A stretch of DNA of 64,000 nt from Lactarius indigo (taxonomy: Eukaryota > Basidiomycota > Agaricomycetes > Russulales > Russulaceae): assembly GCA_025766275.1 (NCBI GenBank), contig JAFKAC010000021.1, forward strand, positions 620,001 through 684,000. Reading direction: 5' to 3'. A program made the translations under genes and the position numbers. Below the pieces are notes generated by a model. It did not search any database and had not been told where the DNA came from. It was given only the letters and a program-made list of their open reading frames with translations. Position 1 is the first letter of the stretch; each line of letters starts with the position of its first letter. Below, piece by piece: positions 44,020 through 56,140 of this stretch.

Positions 44020-46134
44020 AATTGTAGAAAAAAAGAAAAACAGACCAGCTGAGCGTGAATGCCGGGCCCACAGGGTGGGGGAAAAGAACAGGCAGGAATG
44101 AAGTTACTAAGCATACATATAGCGCCAGTGAGGGGATTCAGAGCGGAAACAGAAGATAACGAATAGAATTCAAACCCCAAAAATGGTGGCATTGTCAATA
44201 TGTTTGGTGATCTATGAACATATCGGGTGCTCCGGAATTAAGTGGCGTATTCGAGGTGATGATGGGAATAACAAACGGTGTGGGTGCCATGCCAACTACT
44301 AACACAACAAAGTTCACCTTACTCTACTGTACCTCCTTCCCAAGTCACCTCCCAACCAGGTGCTCCGTAGTACAGTACAATGTCTAAGAAGGCTAGTTAC
44401 AGGTAACTTAGACATAACGGGCTTAAGGTTGTTGAGGAAGCTGATGACGTGATAGGCTTTCCATGATAGGATACATTCAATGATCCTGCATCACGAATGA
44501 TACAGTACTGCAGGACCCGCCAACTGTACTGTAATTCGTGTTCACTGTTTATCCTGGAGAACGTGCTGATATCATAACATTGCTTGATGGCCCGCGATTC
44601 CGCTTTTTGATTGAGGCGTGGCCTTCTTATACCCAATTCAACCAATTGGGGTCCATCGACACCGCCGCCTGTCACGCCCGCCAAGCCACACACCATGCAC
44701 AACTCATACTCCGGAACGTTCCGTTCTGATCCTCAGCTGCTCGTGCGGGACACCGTCTCCGCGTGGGGAATTTTCTTGAGCACATCGACTCGCTCACACA
44801 TTTTTGGTCCACCTGTCAAATATTTGGGCTCCTTCGCCGAGCAGATTTTACATTGTCACAACGTCCGTCGACTGGTGCGTTGTACGCAAGGTTGTACGTG
44901 TCCTCTTGTCAGATTAGATGCTTACAAATCATCTATACATGGATATGTCTCCCCTCTTTGTGACCTTAGGCTTTCGGGACAGGTAATTTACAGAGGAAAC
45001 AATTATATAGAGGTCGTCCTAACGATGGAGAAATGCAATATGGACCTTGATGCTCGGTATGCCCTTCGCATTCCCATGCAGTGGTGGCGGAGGTCAACCT
45101 TTCTCAGGACGATTCTCGATGGTTTGCCGAGATGCGTTCATCTAGCGCTTACCAAGTGTGCGCGCTTCGCGTCTACGCTATGATAGAGCAATCAACTCCG
45201 AACGCGATGTGGGAAGGTCGTGAAGGTGGACCTAACGTCTCCCCAAGTCTGCTTGCTGCGCCGACCATATTTGGCACAGCGCTCTCTCGTACCGCCTTCG
45301 TCTAACGGGGTGAAAGATTTCTCTCTGAGGTATGCTACGGAGTTCCTTGACCCTTCGTGGGTGTCGATGGGAGACACACTGCCCGAGCGCACAATGTTAA
45401 TGTTCCCACACGAGCGCAAGTGCACCCCCTTTCCCAGGCCAGCGGTCCCCGCTCACTGTAGTTGTATTCTACCGCAGTATTCATCAGAATAATTTTAGGG
45501 CCATTTGATCGTCTACCCTGTAACGTTAGTGCACCGCAAGTCACACTTGGCACGGACGCCCGAGACCGCCTCTTCACCCATCAACCTGTCCGCTTCATTT
45601 CCCTCGATAACATCGCATTTACACGCCCAGTTCCCACCGGATTCGTTGTAAGCCTCACGTTCATTGGATACCGTGGGTTCTCCCTTACGACACCCCGCTT
45701 CTTCGGGACTCCTGACGACTGGCATCGATGCCTCATGTAGGGTGTGTGGGTCAAAGTCGAGGTAATGAATATTGAGAAAGGCGTAACAGAGAAAATGAAT
45801 GATTTCAAGTGGGACATCAAGACCAATATCCCCACCCAAAGACGTATGGTTCCCAGAACATAGCGCAGTGCGATTTGCTACCTGATCAGAGTTTCTCGTC
45901 CTTATCGTTCGTAGAGGCTATGTTGTGGTTGGAGGGTCGAGACTCATGGGAGATAAGCGCAGCTATGGTCTCTCGACAGTGATATCTGTCAATGTACTGT
46001 AATGAACGTCTGAACAGCTATGCACTATGATCGATGATAATCCCCGGATCTATCCGGAATGCTCGTGACCGATGTTTTATCATGTGATCTGACGCGTCGC
46101 GAGTCAGTCCCATCTCAGGTTCGTTGTTGCACGA
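44020..46134. other. Intergenic, about 2.1 kb, no supported gene
   Basis: This lies between the starts of the membrane-protein gene (-) and the nuclease gene (+), so it holds two promoters. An open frame of 163 codons from an ATG at 44695 to 45183 (+) and one of 108 codons at 45513-45839 (-) have no motif or supporting exon structure. Confidence 0.4.
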
Positions 46135-48973
46135 ATGGGTGTCACTGGCCTTTGGGATGTAAGTACGCTGACCTATCCAACTATTCCCCTCTAACGCACC
46201 CCAGATCCTCAGACCTTCCGGGAAGCTGCGATCCCTCACTCACGTCGCCGTTGTCGATGGCTTCGAGGCCAATCCCGCCAATCTTCGCGGTCTTCGCATT
46301 GGCATTGACGCGTCCATTTGGTTTTTTCACGCCGCGCATGGGAGAGAGGGAGAGAACCCCGAACTTCGCACTCTATTCTTCCGTTGTGCCAAGCTTACGA
46401 GCACCCCATTCCTCCCTCTCTTCATCTTCGATGGTCCCAAGCGTCCCAAGGTCAAGCGTGGGAAGAGAATCTCAGGGGAAAAACACTGGTTGGTCGACAG
46501 TATGAAGGGAATGATCGAAGCGTTCGGGTTCGAATGGAGAATGGTGCGTTCAAATTTTTTTCGTCGATCGGCGTTCTGCTGATCGCCTCTCCTCACCAAA
46601 GGCCCCCGGAGAGGCAGAAGCAGAACTGGCTTACCTGAATAGCATAGGCATCATCGACGCGGTCTTGTCAGACGACGTCGACAATTTCCTATTCGGTGCT
46701 AAGATGGTCATTCGCAAGTGCGCACTGGCTAACATCCCCACGCAAATCGCCTCTCTCATCCTTCTCGATCTAGCTCAAGTGCCAACCTCTCAGGAAACAG
46801 CAAGCACGCCACGAAGAACGCGGATGGTCGCGTGGACGGCAACCATTCTACGGTCTACACTTCGGCCGAAATCCTCGCACACCCGTCCATCCAGCTAACC
46901 CGAGGTGGACTCATCCTCATTGGTTTGCTCTCCGGCGGCGACTACCACCCCGCCGGCCTCGCCCGCTGTGGGCCCGGAATCGCTCACGGGCTCGCAAAGT
47001 GCGGGTTCGGCGACGAGCTCCTCAAGGCCACCCAGTCTCTAACCCGCGACGAGCTCCCCGACTTCCTCAACACGTGGCGCGAAGAGCTGCGCGGCGAGTT
47101 GCGCACCAATTCGCGTGGGCACCTCGGCTCCAAGAAGCCCTCTCTTGCCAAGGCCGTACCGGACGCGTTTCCTGACATCGACGTTCTGCTCTCGTACACC
47201 AATCCGATCATCAGCGCGACGGATGCCGGCGCGCGCCGCACCCACACGCCGCCCCGGTGGGAGCGCGAACCAGATCTCGGGAAACTCGCGCACCTTTGCG
47301 AGTTACACTTTGAGTGGGGACTCAAAGACATCATCATCAAGCGCTTTCGTACCGTCTTGTGGCCGAGTATCGTTCTCCGCGCTCTGCGACGCGCTGCATT
47401 GGAAGCGGCCACGGCAGGTGGAAGGGAAAGAGAACCGCTTCAGGACGTGTTTGGGACTCCGTCGAAGCTGCTGGCACGGCACTTCTCGTCAATGGGTTTC
47501 GACGCGCACGATACGGGAGGAGATGGAGGCGGTGGTGGGTTACAGGAGCTCATCGTGAAGATTCATAGCTCGCGGACGCACGCCTACACGGACAGCATCT
47601 TGGAGTATCGCCTCGAGGTCGCACCCGCGCAGCTTGTGCACCTCGCTAGTGCGGGGATTCAAGGGCTCCGAAAGCCTGCGGACACCACCTACGACGTGCT
47701 GCCCTCGGAATTCGAAGATAGTGAGGGTGATCCCGACGACGAGGACAAGGGCAAAAGGAAAAAGAAGCGCGGCGCGGGCCCCCCACCGGAGCCAGAAAGC
47801 CACTTGCGCGTGTGGATGCCGGCGTGTATGGTCCGTCCTGCACTCCCGGATCTCGTCGAGCGGTACGAAGCAGAGGTCGAGGCGAAACGCGCCAAGAAGT
47901 CGTCAAAGGGCAAACAGCGAGCACCCGCGACGAAAGCTACTTCCAAGAAGAAGGCCGCCAAGCCACGGGCTCCCGCGGACTCTGATGCTGAGGAGTTTGA
48001 TCTCAACGTTAGCTGCCCGTCAGAAGATGAGGGGAGAGGAGGAGAATCCTCCCCGCCTCCGAGGCCTCGCACGAAGGCTGCTCTCCCTGCAGCATCGTTA
48101 GACCATTCCCGACAGTCAGACGCCTTCCGGAAACACCCTACTTTTTCGTCTCAGAGAGATGAACAACAGCAGATTTTGGACATCTCCACGTCCGACGACG
48201 AGGCTGCCCCTGGCCCTTCGGCGAAGCTCCCTCTTTCTTCGCCTTCCAAAGTACTGCAGATGCTCGACATGAATCTCAACCCGGGCATGAATCTCCGCGC
48301 GGCGGCAGCGACTGCATCTTCTCCTTCAACCCACAAGAGACCCCCTTTGCGACCGTTCCCTATGGCCTTCGAGGAAGAAGAATCGAGCGAGGACGACGAC
48401 GGCGCCTCGAACCCCCTGCAGACACCCTTTGCGGCAGCAACAGCATTCCGCGCATCTACGCCGCCTCCTCCACCGCGGCATCAGCCGCTGCCAATAATAC
48501 CCCAGGAAGAAGAGATATCGAGCGACGACGACCCAGATATGGTGATCGCCGATCTTCCCGTGCTCGCTGACACTCGACACCTCTCTCCAGGACGGGGGCA
48601 ACCTCGTGCATACCCACAGATGACGACGTCAGTAGGCTACGACGACCAGCAGCAGGAGCACGTCAACTCGTCCCGTCCACCGTTCCAGACATCACCTCGG
48701 CGACGGCAGTCGCGATACCATCCATTTCCGCCGCCGCTGGCGAAGGAGGCACGCAAGGGTGACTTGGAAGAAGTGCGGATCCCGCGCGCGCAGGAGGGCA
48801 CAGAGAGTGCAGAGACGTCTATCATCTCGATTTCTAGCGGTGGCTCTGATATCGATGATGATGACGGTTTGGCGTTGGCTCCGTTGTTGATAGCGCGGTC
48901 GCGGACCTTGGTGCCGCAAAGGGTGGTTGCTACAGGCCGGGATTTGGACCGTGAAGTCATCGATCTGACGTAG
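46135..48973 (+). CDS. GEN1: Rad2/XPG-family nuclease, GEN1/Yen1-like Holliday-junction resolvase
   Basis: A nuclear structure-specific endonuclease of the Rad2/XPG family. Exon 1 (46135-46158) encodes MGVTGLWD. The N-domain continues ILRPSGKLRSL and RIGIDASIWFFHA (metal-binding Asp), then FIFDGPKRPKVKRG. After an intron the I-domain has APGEAEAELAYLN (catalytic EAE) and AVLSDDVDNFLFGA (DxD). The helix-two-turn-helix is in GLLSGGDYHPAGLARCGPGI and GLAKCGFG; the GGDY-x-x-G form is typical of GEN1. About 500 residues follow: a basic Lys-rich stretch (EAKRAKKSSKGKQRAPATK) and a long acidic, Ser/Pro-rich tail. This contains LDISTSDDEA, IISISSGGSDIDDDD and a terminal VIDLT, all like SUMO-interaction motifs. 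The last exon is long and intronless (from about 46794). No damage is seen. Confidence 0.9.
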
Positions 48974-49271
48974 TATCACACATCTATATACCATTTGTAT
49001 CAATCTCGTGGAGTGCGATTAGCCGCATGCCGTCAGTTTTTGGTTTCATTCATATCATGTACAGATGGGAAATGTGTAAGTAAAAAAAAACACAAACACG
49101 ATGAAATCCAAAGATTGTAATACAAATGGGTTCTGCAAATCAACATGTTCCGGAATTGGGGGGTTTTATGAGATTACAACCAAGCCCACAAACAGACAGA
49201 CACGGAGAGATAATGATACCCATCCAACAACAGGTTGTGAATAAAAGAAAGAAATGCATCGATCAACCTAA
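48974..49271. other. Shared 3' flank of convergent nuclease and tuberin genes
   Basis: 298 nt between two stop codons, AT-rich with an A run near 49082-49091. No gene seen. Confidence 0.6.
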
Positions 49272-52200
49272 CTAATACTCGATCGTGAAGTCTCGCGAAG
49301 AATCCTCTCCACCGTCCTCGGGTTGCTGTTCCGTCGGCGACGGATGCGGCGGCATCTGCGCGCGAAAGCGCTTGATAGCCTGCAGGCGCGCGCGCCAGTT
49401 AGTCTGCACTTCGACCTGCACGGTATCGCCCTGCGTGTACTGGAATACCGAAGCGAACCAATCCGCGAGGAGGCTGAGTTGGCGCACGAGCAGCGGGAGG
49501 TTCTCTGCCGATATCAGCTTGAAGTTCCCGATCGGTGTGAACTCGGTCATGCCGGGCGCGCGCTGTACGGTCACGCGGAAGTACTCATTTTCGTGCTGCG
49601 GCTGCGGGACGTGCCTGCCGGGGTTGTTGTTGGGGAGGGTGGGGGTGGAAGGAGAAGTAGCAGAGACAGAGGAAGAGGAGGAGGAAGAGAAGGAGGCGAT
49701 GGCGCCGAGAGGCGAGTGGGGCTCGATGACGATATTAAGGAACTGGAACTGCGTCGCAAGCGTGTCGAAGCGGTAGGGCATACCCGAGTCGTTCCAAATG
49801 ATGCGCACAAAGTCGTTTCCGATGTGACGTTTCTTGTAGTCAAATTGCGGGTCGTGCGGGTGGTTCGGCATCAGCGTCGCGGTGTGGTACAGGATCTGCC
49901 CAATGTCGTCCCACCACGCATACGCGTACTCCCCGTCCTCGTCTGGGTCCAGCCCCCCCGCGTACACGTCCACCTGCCCCCGCAGGTTGATCAACCGCCC
50001 GATGCCCTCCAGGAAGCGCGTGTACGCCGGCGAGCCGTGATTGTTCCCGAGAATCTCCCGCTCGTGCGTCTGTCCGGGCGCGACGTACATAATGCCCACT
50101 TTGTGCGTGTCAATGACGGGAATCCGATCGAGTGCCCGGAACAGCGCCGGGAGGCCCGACGTGTCCGCGACCTTTCTTCTCCTTTGGTCAGAACTACGGC
50201 CGTACGGCGATAGCTGCAGGGCGAAGAACGACGGGTCGATGGCCACCTCCTTGCGCCGCTGGGAAGGCGCGCTGCCTTGCCAGACGTAGCCCGTGATGGG
50301 GTCTGGCCGTGGCGGTGGAGCTTCTTCCGGCTCCTCCGCTTTTGGGGGATACAAGGTCCGGATAACTTCCTAATGATACGATCGTGACAAAGGTCACAGA
50401 TGAACGCGACAGACGAACGCACCTGGTACAACTCGTCCTCCTCCGAGAGTGGTTCATGGTTCATGGATAGTACCGCGGGAACCGAAAGCATGTCGGGGTC
50501 GACCTCCCCCGGCCCGACCATGGGGACGTTCTCGATGCGAGCTAGGATGCGCGTGAGGCCCGATGCGCGACGCGCGACGACCTCGACCCATCCGATCCTG
50601 GAGAGTGCTCGTATAGTGACCAGCGCATTCCCCACGACCCAGGTTTTCTCGGCGACGGACTCGGGTGAACCCGAGTTAATGAGAACGTCGCTCAGCATCG
50701 AGTTGGTCGGGCGGGGATCCGCGCTGGCATACGTGTAGCGCGCGAGCCAATCGAAGCACACTTCTGCAGGCTCGTCAATCTCGTCCTGCCCCCCATTGGC
50801 CAAGTGCAGCTGCCTCGCGATGTACTTGACGTGTTTGGGGCGGTCCGGCAGCTTCAGGGCTAGGAACCACAGATAGACGATGTAGTACGACATGACGCGA
50901 AGATGTTGAGAGAGCGCCCACGACGTGTCCGGCGATGGCTCGGGGCGGTTGTGCAGACGGAGATACTGCAACGCGACGCCGAATACGAGCTTGAAGTCCG
51001 CGTCGGTGAAGTTGGCATATAGGTGGGGCAGCGACCCGACGATAGCGAGAAAGTCGATGATGTGCACCGCCATGCTCGCATTCGTCATGATCTGCGACAA
51101 CTTCGTCAGGATGTTGGGCAGAAAGCGCTTCATCGAGTTTGGAAGCTCAAAGGCGGAAAGTGACAGTGCCTGGAGACACGTTTTGATTGTTGATGGCTGG
51201 CCACTCAATCCGGCAATCAGAACCTCCACCAAGACGTGCTGCCTGGGCGGTTCGAAGCACTTGCGATAGCTGATGATGACGGACAGGGTATGGTAGGCCA
51301 AACCCTGGGCATCTCGCGGCCTGAGTCCCGGTGGCCAGTTCACAACGCCCGACGCCAGCTCGCCCTGGGAGATTTTACTGCACAGCGCAACCAACAACTT
51401 TGCGATCGCTGCGCGGGACTTGGGTCCGCAGAAAAAGTGCTTGTTCGCGAGCAGCGTCGGCAGGTGGCAGAGCACGTACGACAGGATCTCCCAGTCTTTT
51501 TCCTCAGAAATGAGCTCGACAAAGGCGAGGAGGAGCGACGACACGGGCAACACAATGCGATTCCCGGGTCCCAGGGGGTCGTAGGAAATGGGGCCATCGG
51601 ACGGCGTGTCTGATTCGGGAATGGTAAAGGGCAGCGATTCGGGCACGGCCCAGAGCGGTTTCCGAGGTTTCGCGTCCGCAGAAGCAGGAACCGACGGCAG
51701 CTGGCGATTGGGAACTCGGGAGCGACTTCGGCTGGACGTCGAGCGAGAGGGCCTCGCGTCGCGGCCACGGGACGAGTGGCGCCCGTTACGCTCTGGGGCA
51801 CGTGCACGGGCCCTGAGGATCTCCTGCGGATCGAGGGTCGGCTCTTCGTGCGCCGGCTCGCCCCCACTCGCCGGGACGTCCACCCTCCCGACGAGACCCG
51901 CGAGCGCAGCGATGCTGCCCAATCGATCGTACTTGTTGTAGACTGAGTAGAGACGATGGTCGCGATCGACGCGTAGCCTGAAGAAGAACTGCAGGATTGC
52001 GAGGCGCGCCCGCGCCGATTTGGCGGTCGAGACCAGCTCGACGAGGATGCGGAACACGCGCACGGCGAGCGTGCGGTTGCGGTCAGACAGCGAGTACGGC
52101 GTGAATGCAAGCTGTGCAAAAATGTGCACGAGGGCGACGACGGCCCCTAGCGCGGCGGGCATCCCGGGTGGCTCGGAAGCAGATAGTGGGATGTTCATGG

Positions 52201-54757
52201 AGGACGCGTCATCAGGGCGCGGCGGCGCGTGTGGCTGTGTACGTGCGGCAGCCACGGATGCGCTGGTGGCGAACGAGGATATCAGCGACATGACGGCAGG
52301 CATTGCGGAGGATTCCCTGTCGCGCTGGGATCCTAGATAGTCAAAGTGCCCTCGAGCAGAAACAGGTGAAACGTTGGACGAGATTGGCCCAGTTGGGGTG
52401 GGGGCAGTCGAGGTTGCCTGCGCAGCAGTTCCTGCTGTCGGATCGCCGTCACCGTCCTCTCCGTCCGCCGCTGTGGTCCTGAGAAGATCGAGCATGGGCG
52501 TGGTTAACGTCTCTTCCAAGACCCGATCGGCGTCCTCAGCATTCGAATCCTTCTCTTTCTCCTGCGCCTCGATCGTCCGCAGCACCAGCTCATCCGCGAG
52601 GATGTTCCACACGACCTCGTACCCATCGCGCTCACCCTTGCGGTAGTCCTGCCGCATGCAAAAGTCCATGACGAGATCCACGAGCGGGTGTCTGTGCATC
52701 GGCACGTCGCGCACTGTAGCGCTCACCGCCTGTAGTGCATCGAGCAGCGCAGCACGCGTGAGTGGACGCGCGACCGAGCTTATCTCCGGGAGGCTGAGAA
52801 TGGAAGACCAACTCGTGAGCCAGTCGTGCGCTATTGGGGAGAGGTCACCGCGCTCGAACATAACGTTGATGATATTGGCGGTATCGGAATCAACCAAGTG
52901 CTCGGCGATCGAAAGAAGGATGGTGGACAGGTAGGGATTGCAAGGGGTACTGGGGTGGTCTCTGGACAACAACGCCGACAAGGTCTTGAGGAATGGTGTT
53001 GGGGCATCACTCGGACGCGCGAGCGGCACGATGAATGGGCTCCCGTCCGCATTTCTGAAAATGCGTCAGCTATACGAAGCGAAAGAGGCGCGATTAGAGG
53101 CGACATACTTGAGCGGACGGACGTAACGCGCTAGAATGAGCAAGATGTCCCCGACAACGTTCGTTTCGTCCTCAGCCACCTCATCGTAGCTATCTGCACG
53201 TTCATCATACTCCTGGAAGACGTCCCGTAATGCACCTGCGATTTCCAATAGGACCTCCTCTCTCTCAGCGTCCGTCCCGCTGTCTTCTAGCTGCACAGAT
53301 ACCCACGCTTCCGCGGCCTTTCGCAGCATGCGGCCAACCTTGCCAAGGTCCCCGCGCGTGAATTCATCTTTAGCCCACGCGCGCTCCATCAATCCGCGCT
53401 CGAGGCTAAGACCACCTGGCGCACCACTGGGCGCGTACGAGTCGATACTCATCCGCGCGATGTATGATCTCGCGAGGCGGGTGCACAACGCACGGCGGAC
53501 GTATAGGCGTAACGTGCGGCAAGCGCCGGTGGCGGTTTGCACGCTTCCGCGCCATGCACTAACCCCTGCGCTGGTGCGGGGCAATAAGTGATGCCGGAGG
53601 ATGATGAAACAGCTTGCCGTGTACGGTCCGTTCAATATCGGGTCGAGAACCTCGACGATGTGGCGTTCGAGTGGGAACTGGGTCTCGAATTGGTCGCTCG
53701 AGCTCAAGGACAGGCGAGGGAGCTGGCTCGCGTAAAACGCCAGGCAGCGGAAAAGTACGGGAATGATGGCCTTGAGGTGCACCGGGCTGAGATATCGCGC
53801 CTGGGCATCGAGATGATCCAGGTAGAGGGCGACGGCGATGTCGGCGGGCCTGCGGGGTGTGGGCCCGAGGGGAGATGGTATGATGGGGGAAGCAAGGGGA
53901 AGTGACGCAGAGGAATGGTGGCGTCGATGGGTGGTACGCGTCGGGGTGGGTGTAATCGGGGAATGCGGTCCCTGGGGGATTTCTGGGCTGGCATGGACGG
54001 AAGGAAGGCTAGGATCGGTCGGGAGCGCAAGAGCACGTTCCACCAAGCCACCAAGGAAAGAGAGAACGCTACCGATCGTGGGCTCGCTGAGCCGTGCTAA
54101 GGTCTCCGGTCTCGAGGTAGTCGTTGTCAAGAATGCACCGAGGGCATCGAGGCTGCGTTCCCTCTCGGCGCGGTCGGTCGACGAGATGGAATCTCGTACA
54201 AGTAGGCCGGTGAAGGAGGCCTCGATCCACGTCTGGAGCATCTCGAGCAGCTGGGTCTCGACGCCTGCGATCTCTGCCCCGCCTCGGGTCAACGCGGTGA
54301 AGGCACGAAAGCGGGCCTCCCATACATCGGCATGCCATGCGTTCAGGCCGCGAGCGGGGAATAGTGAAAAGAGCGCGATGCGATCGGAAGCCTTGAGGAC
54401 AGGGGCGGGAGTGCGCTCAAGGAAGGAGGCGAGGATGTCGAACCCTGCTGCGCGAAGAGATGCGGGTGCGTCTGCGGCGCAGAGTGCAGCCAGGACGGGG
54501 GTCAGGGAGTAGAGCTGGACGGTGGACGCATTGGCGAGGGCTGCAGAGAGCGAGCGGGCTGTGGAGAGAGAAGGGACGGCGGGTGGAGTCAAGACAGCTA
54601 TGAGCTCTTCGACTGAGAGGGCGGGATCAGGGGCTATGGGGAGGGTGGACGGCGTGGGATCAGTACGGCGCCGCCATGGAAAGTTGGCAAACGTGTTGGT
54701 GTCGGAACGACCACGAGAGCGAAATGCAGCTTCGGGCTCCTGAGGTTGAGGGGACAT
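49272..54757 (-). CDS. TSC2: Tuberin/TSC2 homologue (RapGAP-domain GTPase activator)
   Basis: Tuberin is the GAP for Rheb and restrains TOR signalling. The first in-frame ATG is at 54757 (MSPQPQEPEAAF). The N-terminal part (RSDTNTFANFPWRRR, then long helical repeats such as LSVEELIAVLTPPAVPSL) is HEAT-like. A Ser-rich, probably disordered linker (RSTSSRSRSRVPNRQLPS) follows. The C-terminal exon (50354-49272) holds the RapGAP domain: AIDPSFFALQLSPYG, DTHKVGIMYVAPGQTHEREI, NNHGSPAYTRFLEGIG, GDYAYAWWDD-like acidic loop, RHIGNDFVRIIWNDSG, FNIV-like core and PLLVRQLSLLADWFASVFQ. These match tuberin block by block; the GNDFV...NDSG segment carries the catalytic asparagine region. Three large exons are joined by introns near 53066-53030 and about 50355-50420. 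About 1780 residues, normal for TSC2. The start lies only 27 nt after the stop of the upstream gene. Confidence 0.9.
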
Positions 54758-54784
54758 GCAGGGTGACAATATCCCATTTCGGCT

Positions 54785-55955
54785 CTAGCTACACATCACA
54801 AATCGCGAACACAGATACACAACTGATGACCCCATCTCCACTTCCTCCATCGGCTCCCACAACGCTACACGACACCCTTCCTTGATAGTGGCGACCGTGA
54901 CATTCTTCGCATCGTGAGGTGGGACTGACAGTAAAACCAGTATCGATCTATCCTCTCCATTGGGTCGACCACGTGCTAGACAAATCGACGTAGCCAGCCC
55001 CCCTCGCTGAGCAGGGGGCTTGGGTGAACTCAGGACTTGCTCGATCTCCACGAGCATACGCGCAGACTCTAGAGAGGGGGTGCTTTTACGCCAGAGCGAA
55101 AGGGACGTGGTCTTCCATCCGATCACTTGTGATGCTCGTTCGGCCAGCCCTCCTCTGTACTCAATAGAGGTGTTATATCGATCGCCTTTGGAGACTCCTT
55201 ACTTACCTCGTATATCGGACCTCCTTGCCAGCACCAGCCTTTCGGGGAGTCACTTCCAGTCCCCTTCGAACCGCATTCTCCGTCGGTGTCGCACTATCCT
55301 GCGCTAATGTCAAACCCAACAACTCTGCCCTGCCGCTATCCGTCAACACATCCGTTGCTCTTGCGATATGCGTGCTTGATACAGGTTTCGATGGACGTGT
55401 GGGAAGATGAGGAGGAGTGAGAAATGAGGACAAGTTAGGCGTGGTAAAACTCCTTGGAGGCGTAAATGGCCGTGGGTGTGCGTCGGGTATTTTTGGAGGC
55501 TCTATGACTTTCTTGGGTTTGAATGAATGTATGACCGGAGAGTGAAGGGATGGGTGTGGAAGAACGCTGACAGGGGCCGCAGTAGAGGCACTTTCATCAT
55601 TCACTGGTGCGGGTTCTACAGCACTTGGCCGTGGAGGGTCAATTTGGCGAATTGGACGCGTGTGACTACTGCCAGGTACTGGGCCCTCCAAGGGGACTAC
55701 CGGTCCTAGTTGCATCCGCGCCCGCCTAGGGGTATCAGAAGGAATGTTCCGTTGATTCACGCTCGGAGGCGCGAAGTCCGAGCGGAAAACTGGACGTTGT
55801 CGATGTCGAGATGCATGGGGCCGCGGGGGTGTGATCGGGGTTCCATCGAATTTTGGAAGCAAACGAACCTTTTTACTTGGAGAATCTGGTCTAGAAAAGA
55901 AGGTCAGGAGGGCTAGAGGCGAGACCGCCGCAAACGTTCTCAGCTGAATGTTCAC
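54785..55955 (-). CDS. Uncharacterised protein, directly upstream of tuberin in the same frame
   Basis: I do not recognise the family. The N-terminal half is Pro/Ser-rich and probably disordered, with repeated SPSKK- and TPPRP-type stretches and basic patches. An intron (about 55202-55150) joins VRYTR to GGLAERASQVIGWKT. The C-terminal domain (about 110 residues) is better ordered: SARMLVEIEQVL, ICLARGRPNGEDRSILVLLS, EGCRVALWEPMEEV and VVYLCSRFVM. The alternating strands and the VALWEPMEEV phrase suggest an OB-like fold, which is a guess. The start is uncertain: 55955 is a GTG, an ATG at 55968 is in another frame, and an intron seems to end at about 55889. The stop TAG (54787-54785) is in the tuberin frame. 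Confidence 0.6.
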
Positions 55956-56140
55956 CGCGCCTTGACATTGCTACCGTCAGACGGCTGCCTCGAGCCTGAG
56001 AGCGCCAGCCCAGTGACCAGAGGGAGTCACAGTCACAGTCACAGATGTCACGTATGTCACCGCCGTGTTAGATGATTGTATTTAGCACTTCCCTCTGGCC
56101 CGCCGTCTCTATACCCATCCCCGCGGAGTACCGTTCGGCC
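55956..56140. promoter_or_regulatory. Compact divergent promoter with GTCAC repeats
   Basis: Only about 185 nt separate the unknown gene/tuberin unit (-) from the kinase gene (+). Positions 56025-56060 contain three tandem AGTCAC units followed by two more GTCAC words spaced 9 nt apart, giving five copies in 36 nt. Binding of a bZIP-type factor is possible but inferred. Confidence 0.55.

Noticed and set aside
44695..45183. Plus-strand frame of 163 codons from an ATG
   Set aside because: Composition is not convincing and no domain, homology or intron structure supports it.
49323..50213. Plus-strand frame of 296 codons opposite the tuberin RapGAP exon
   Set aside because: GC-rich antisense shadow of a real exon with an Arg/Val-rich translation.
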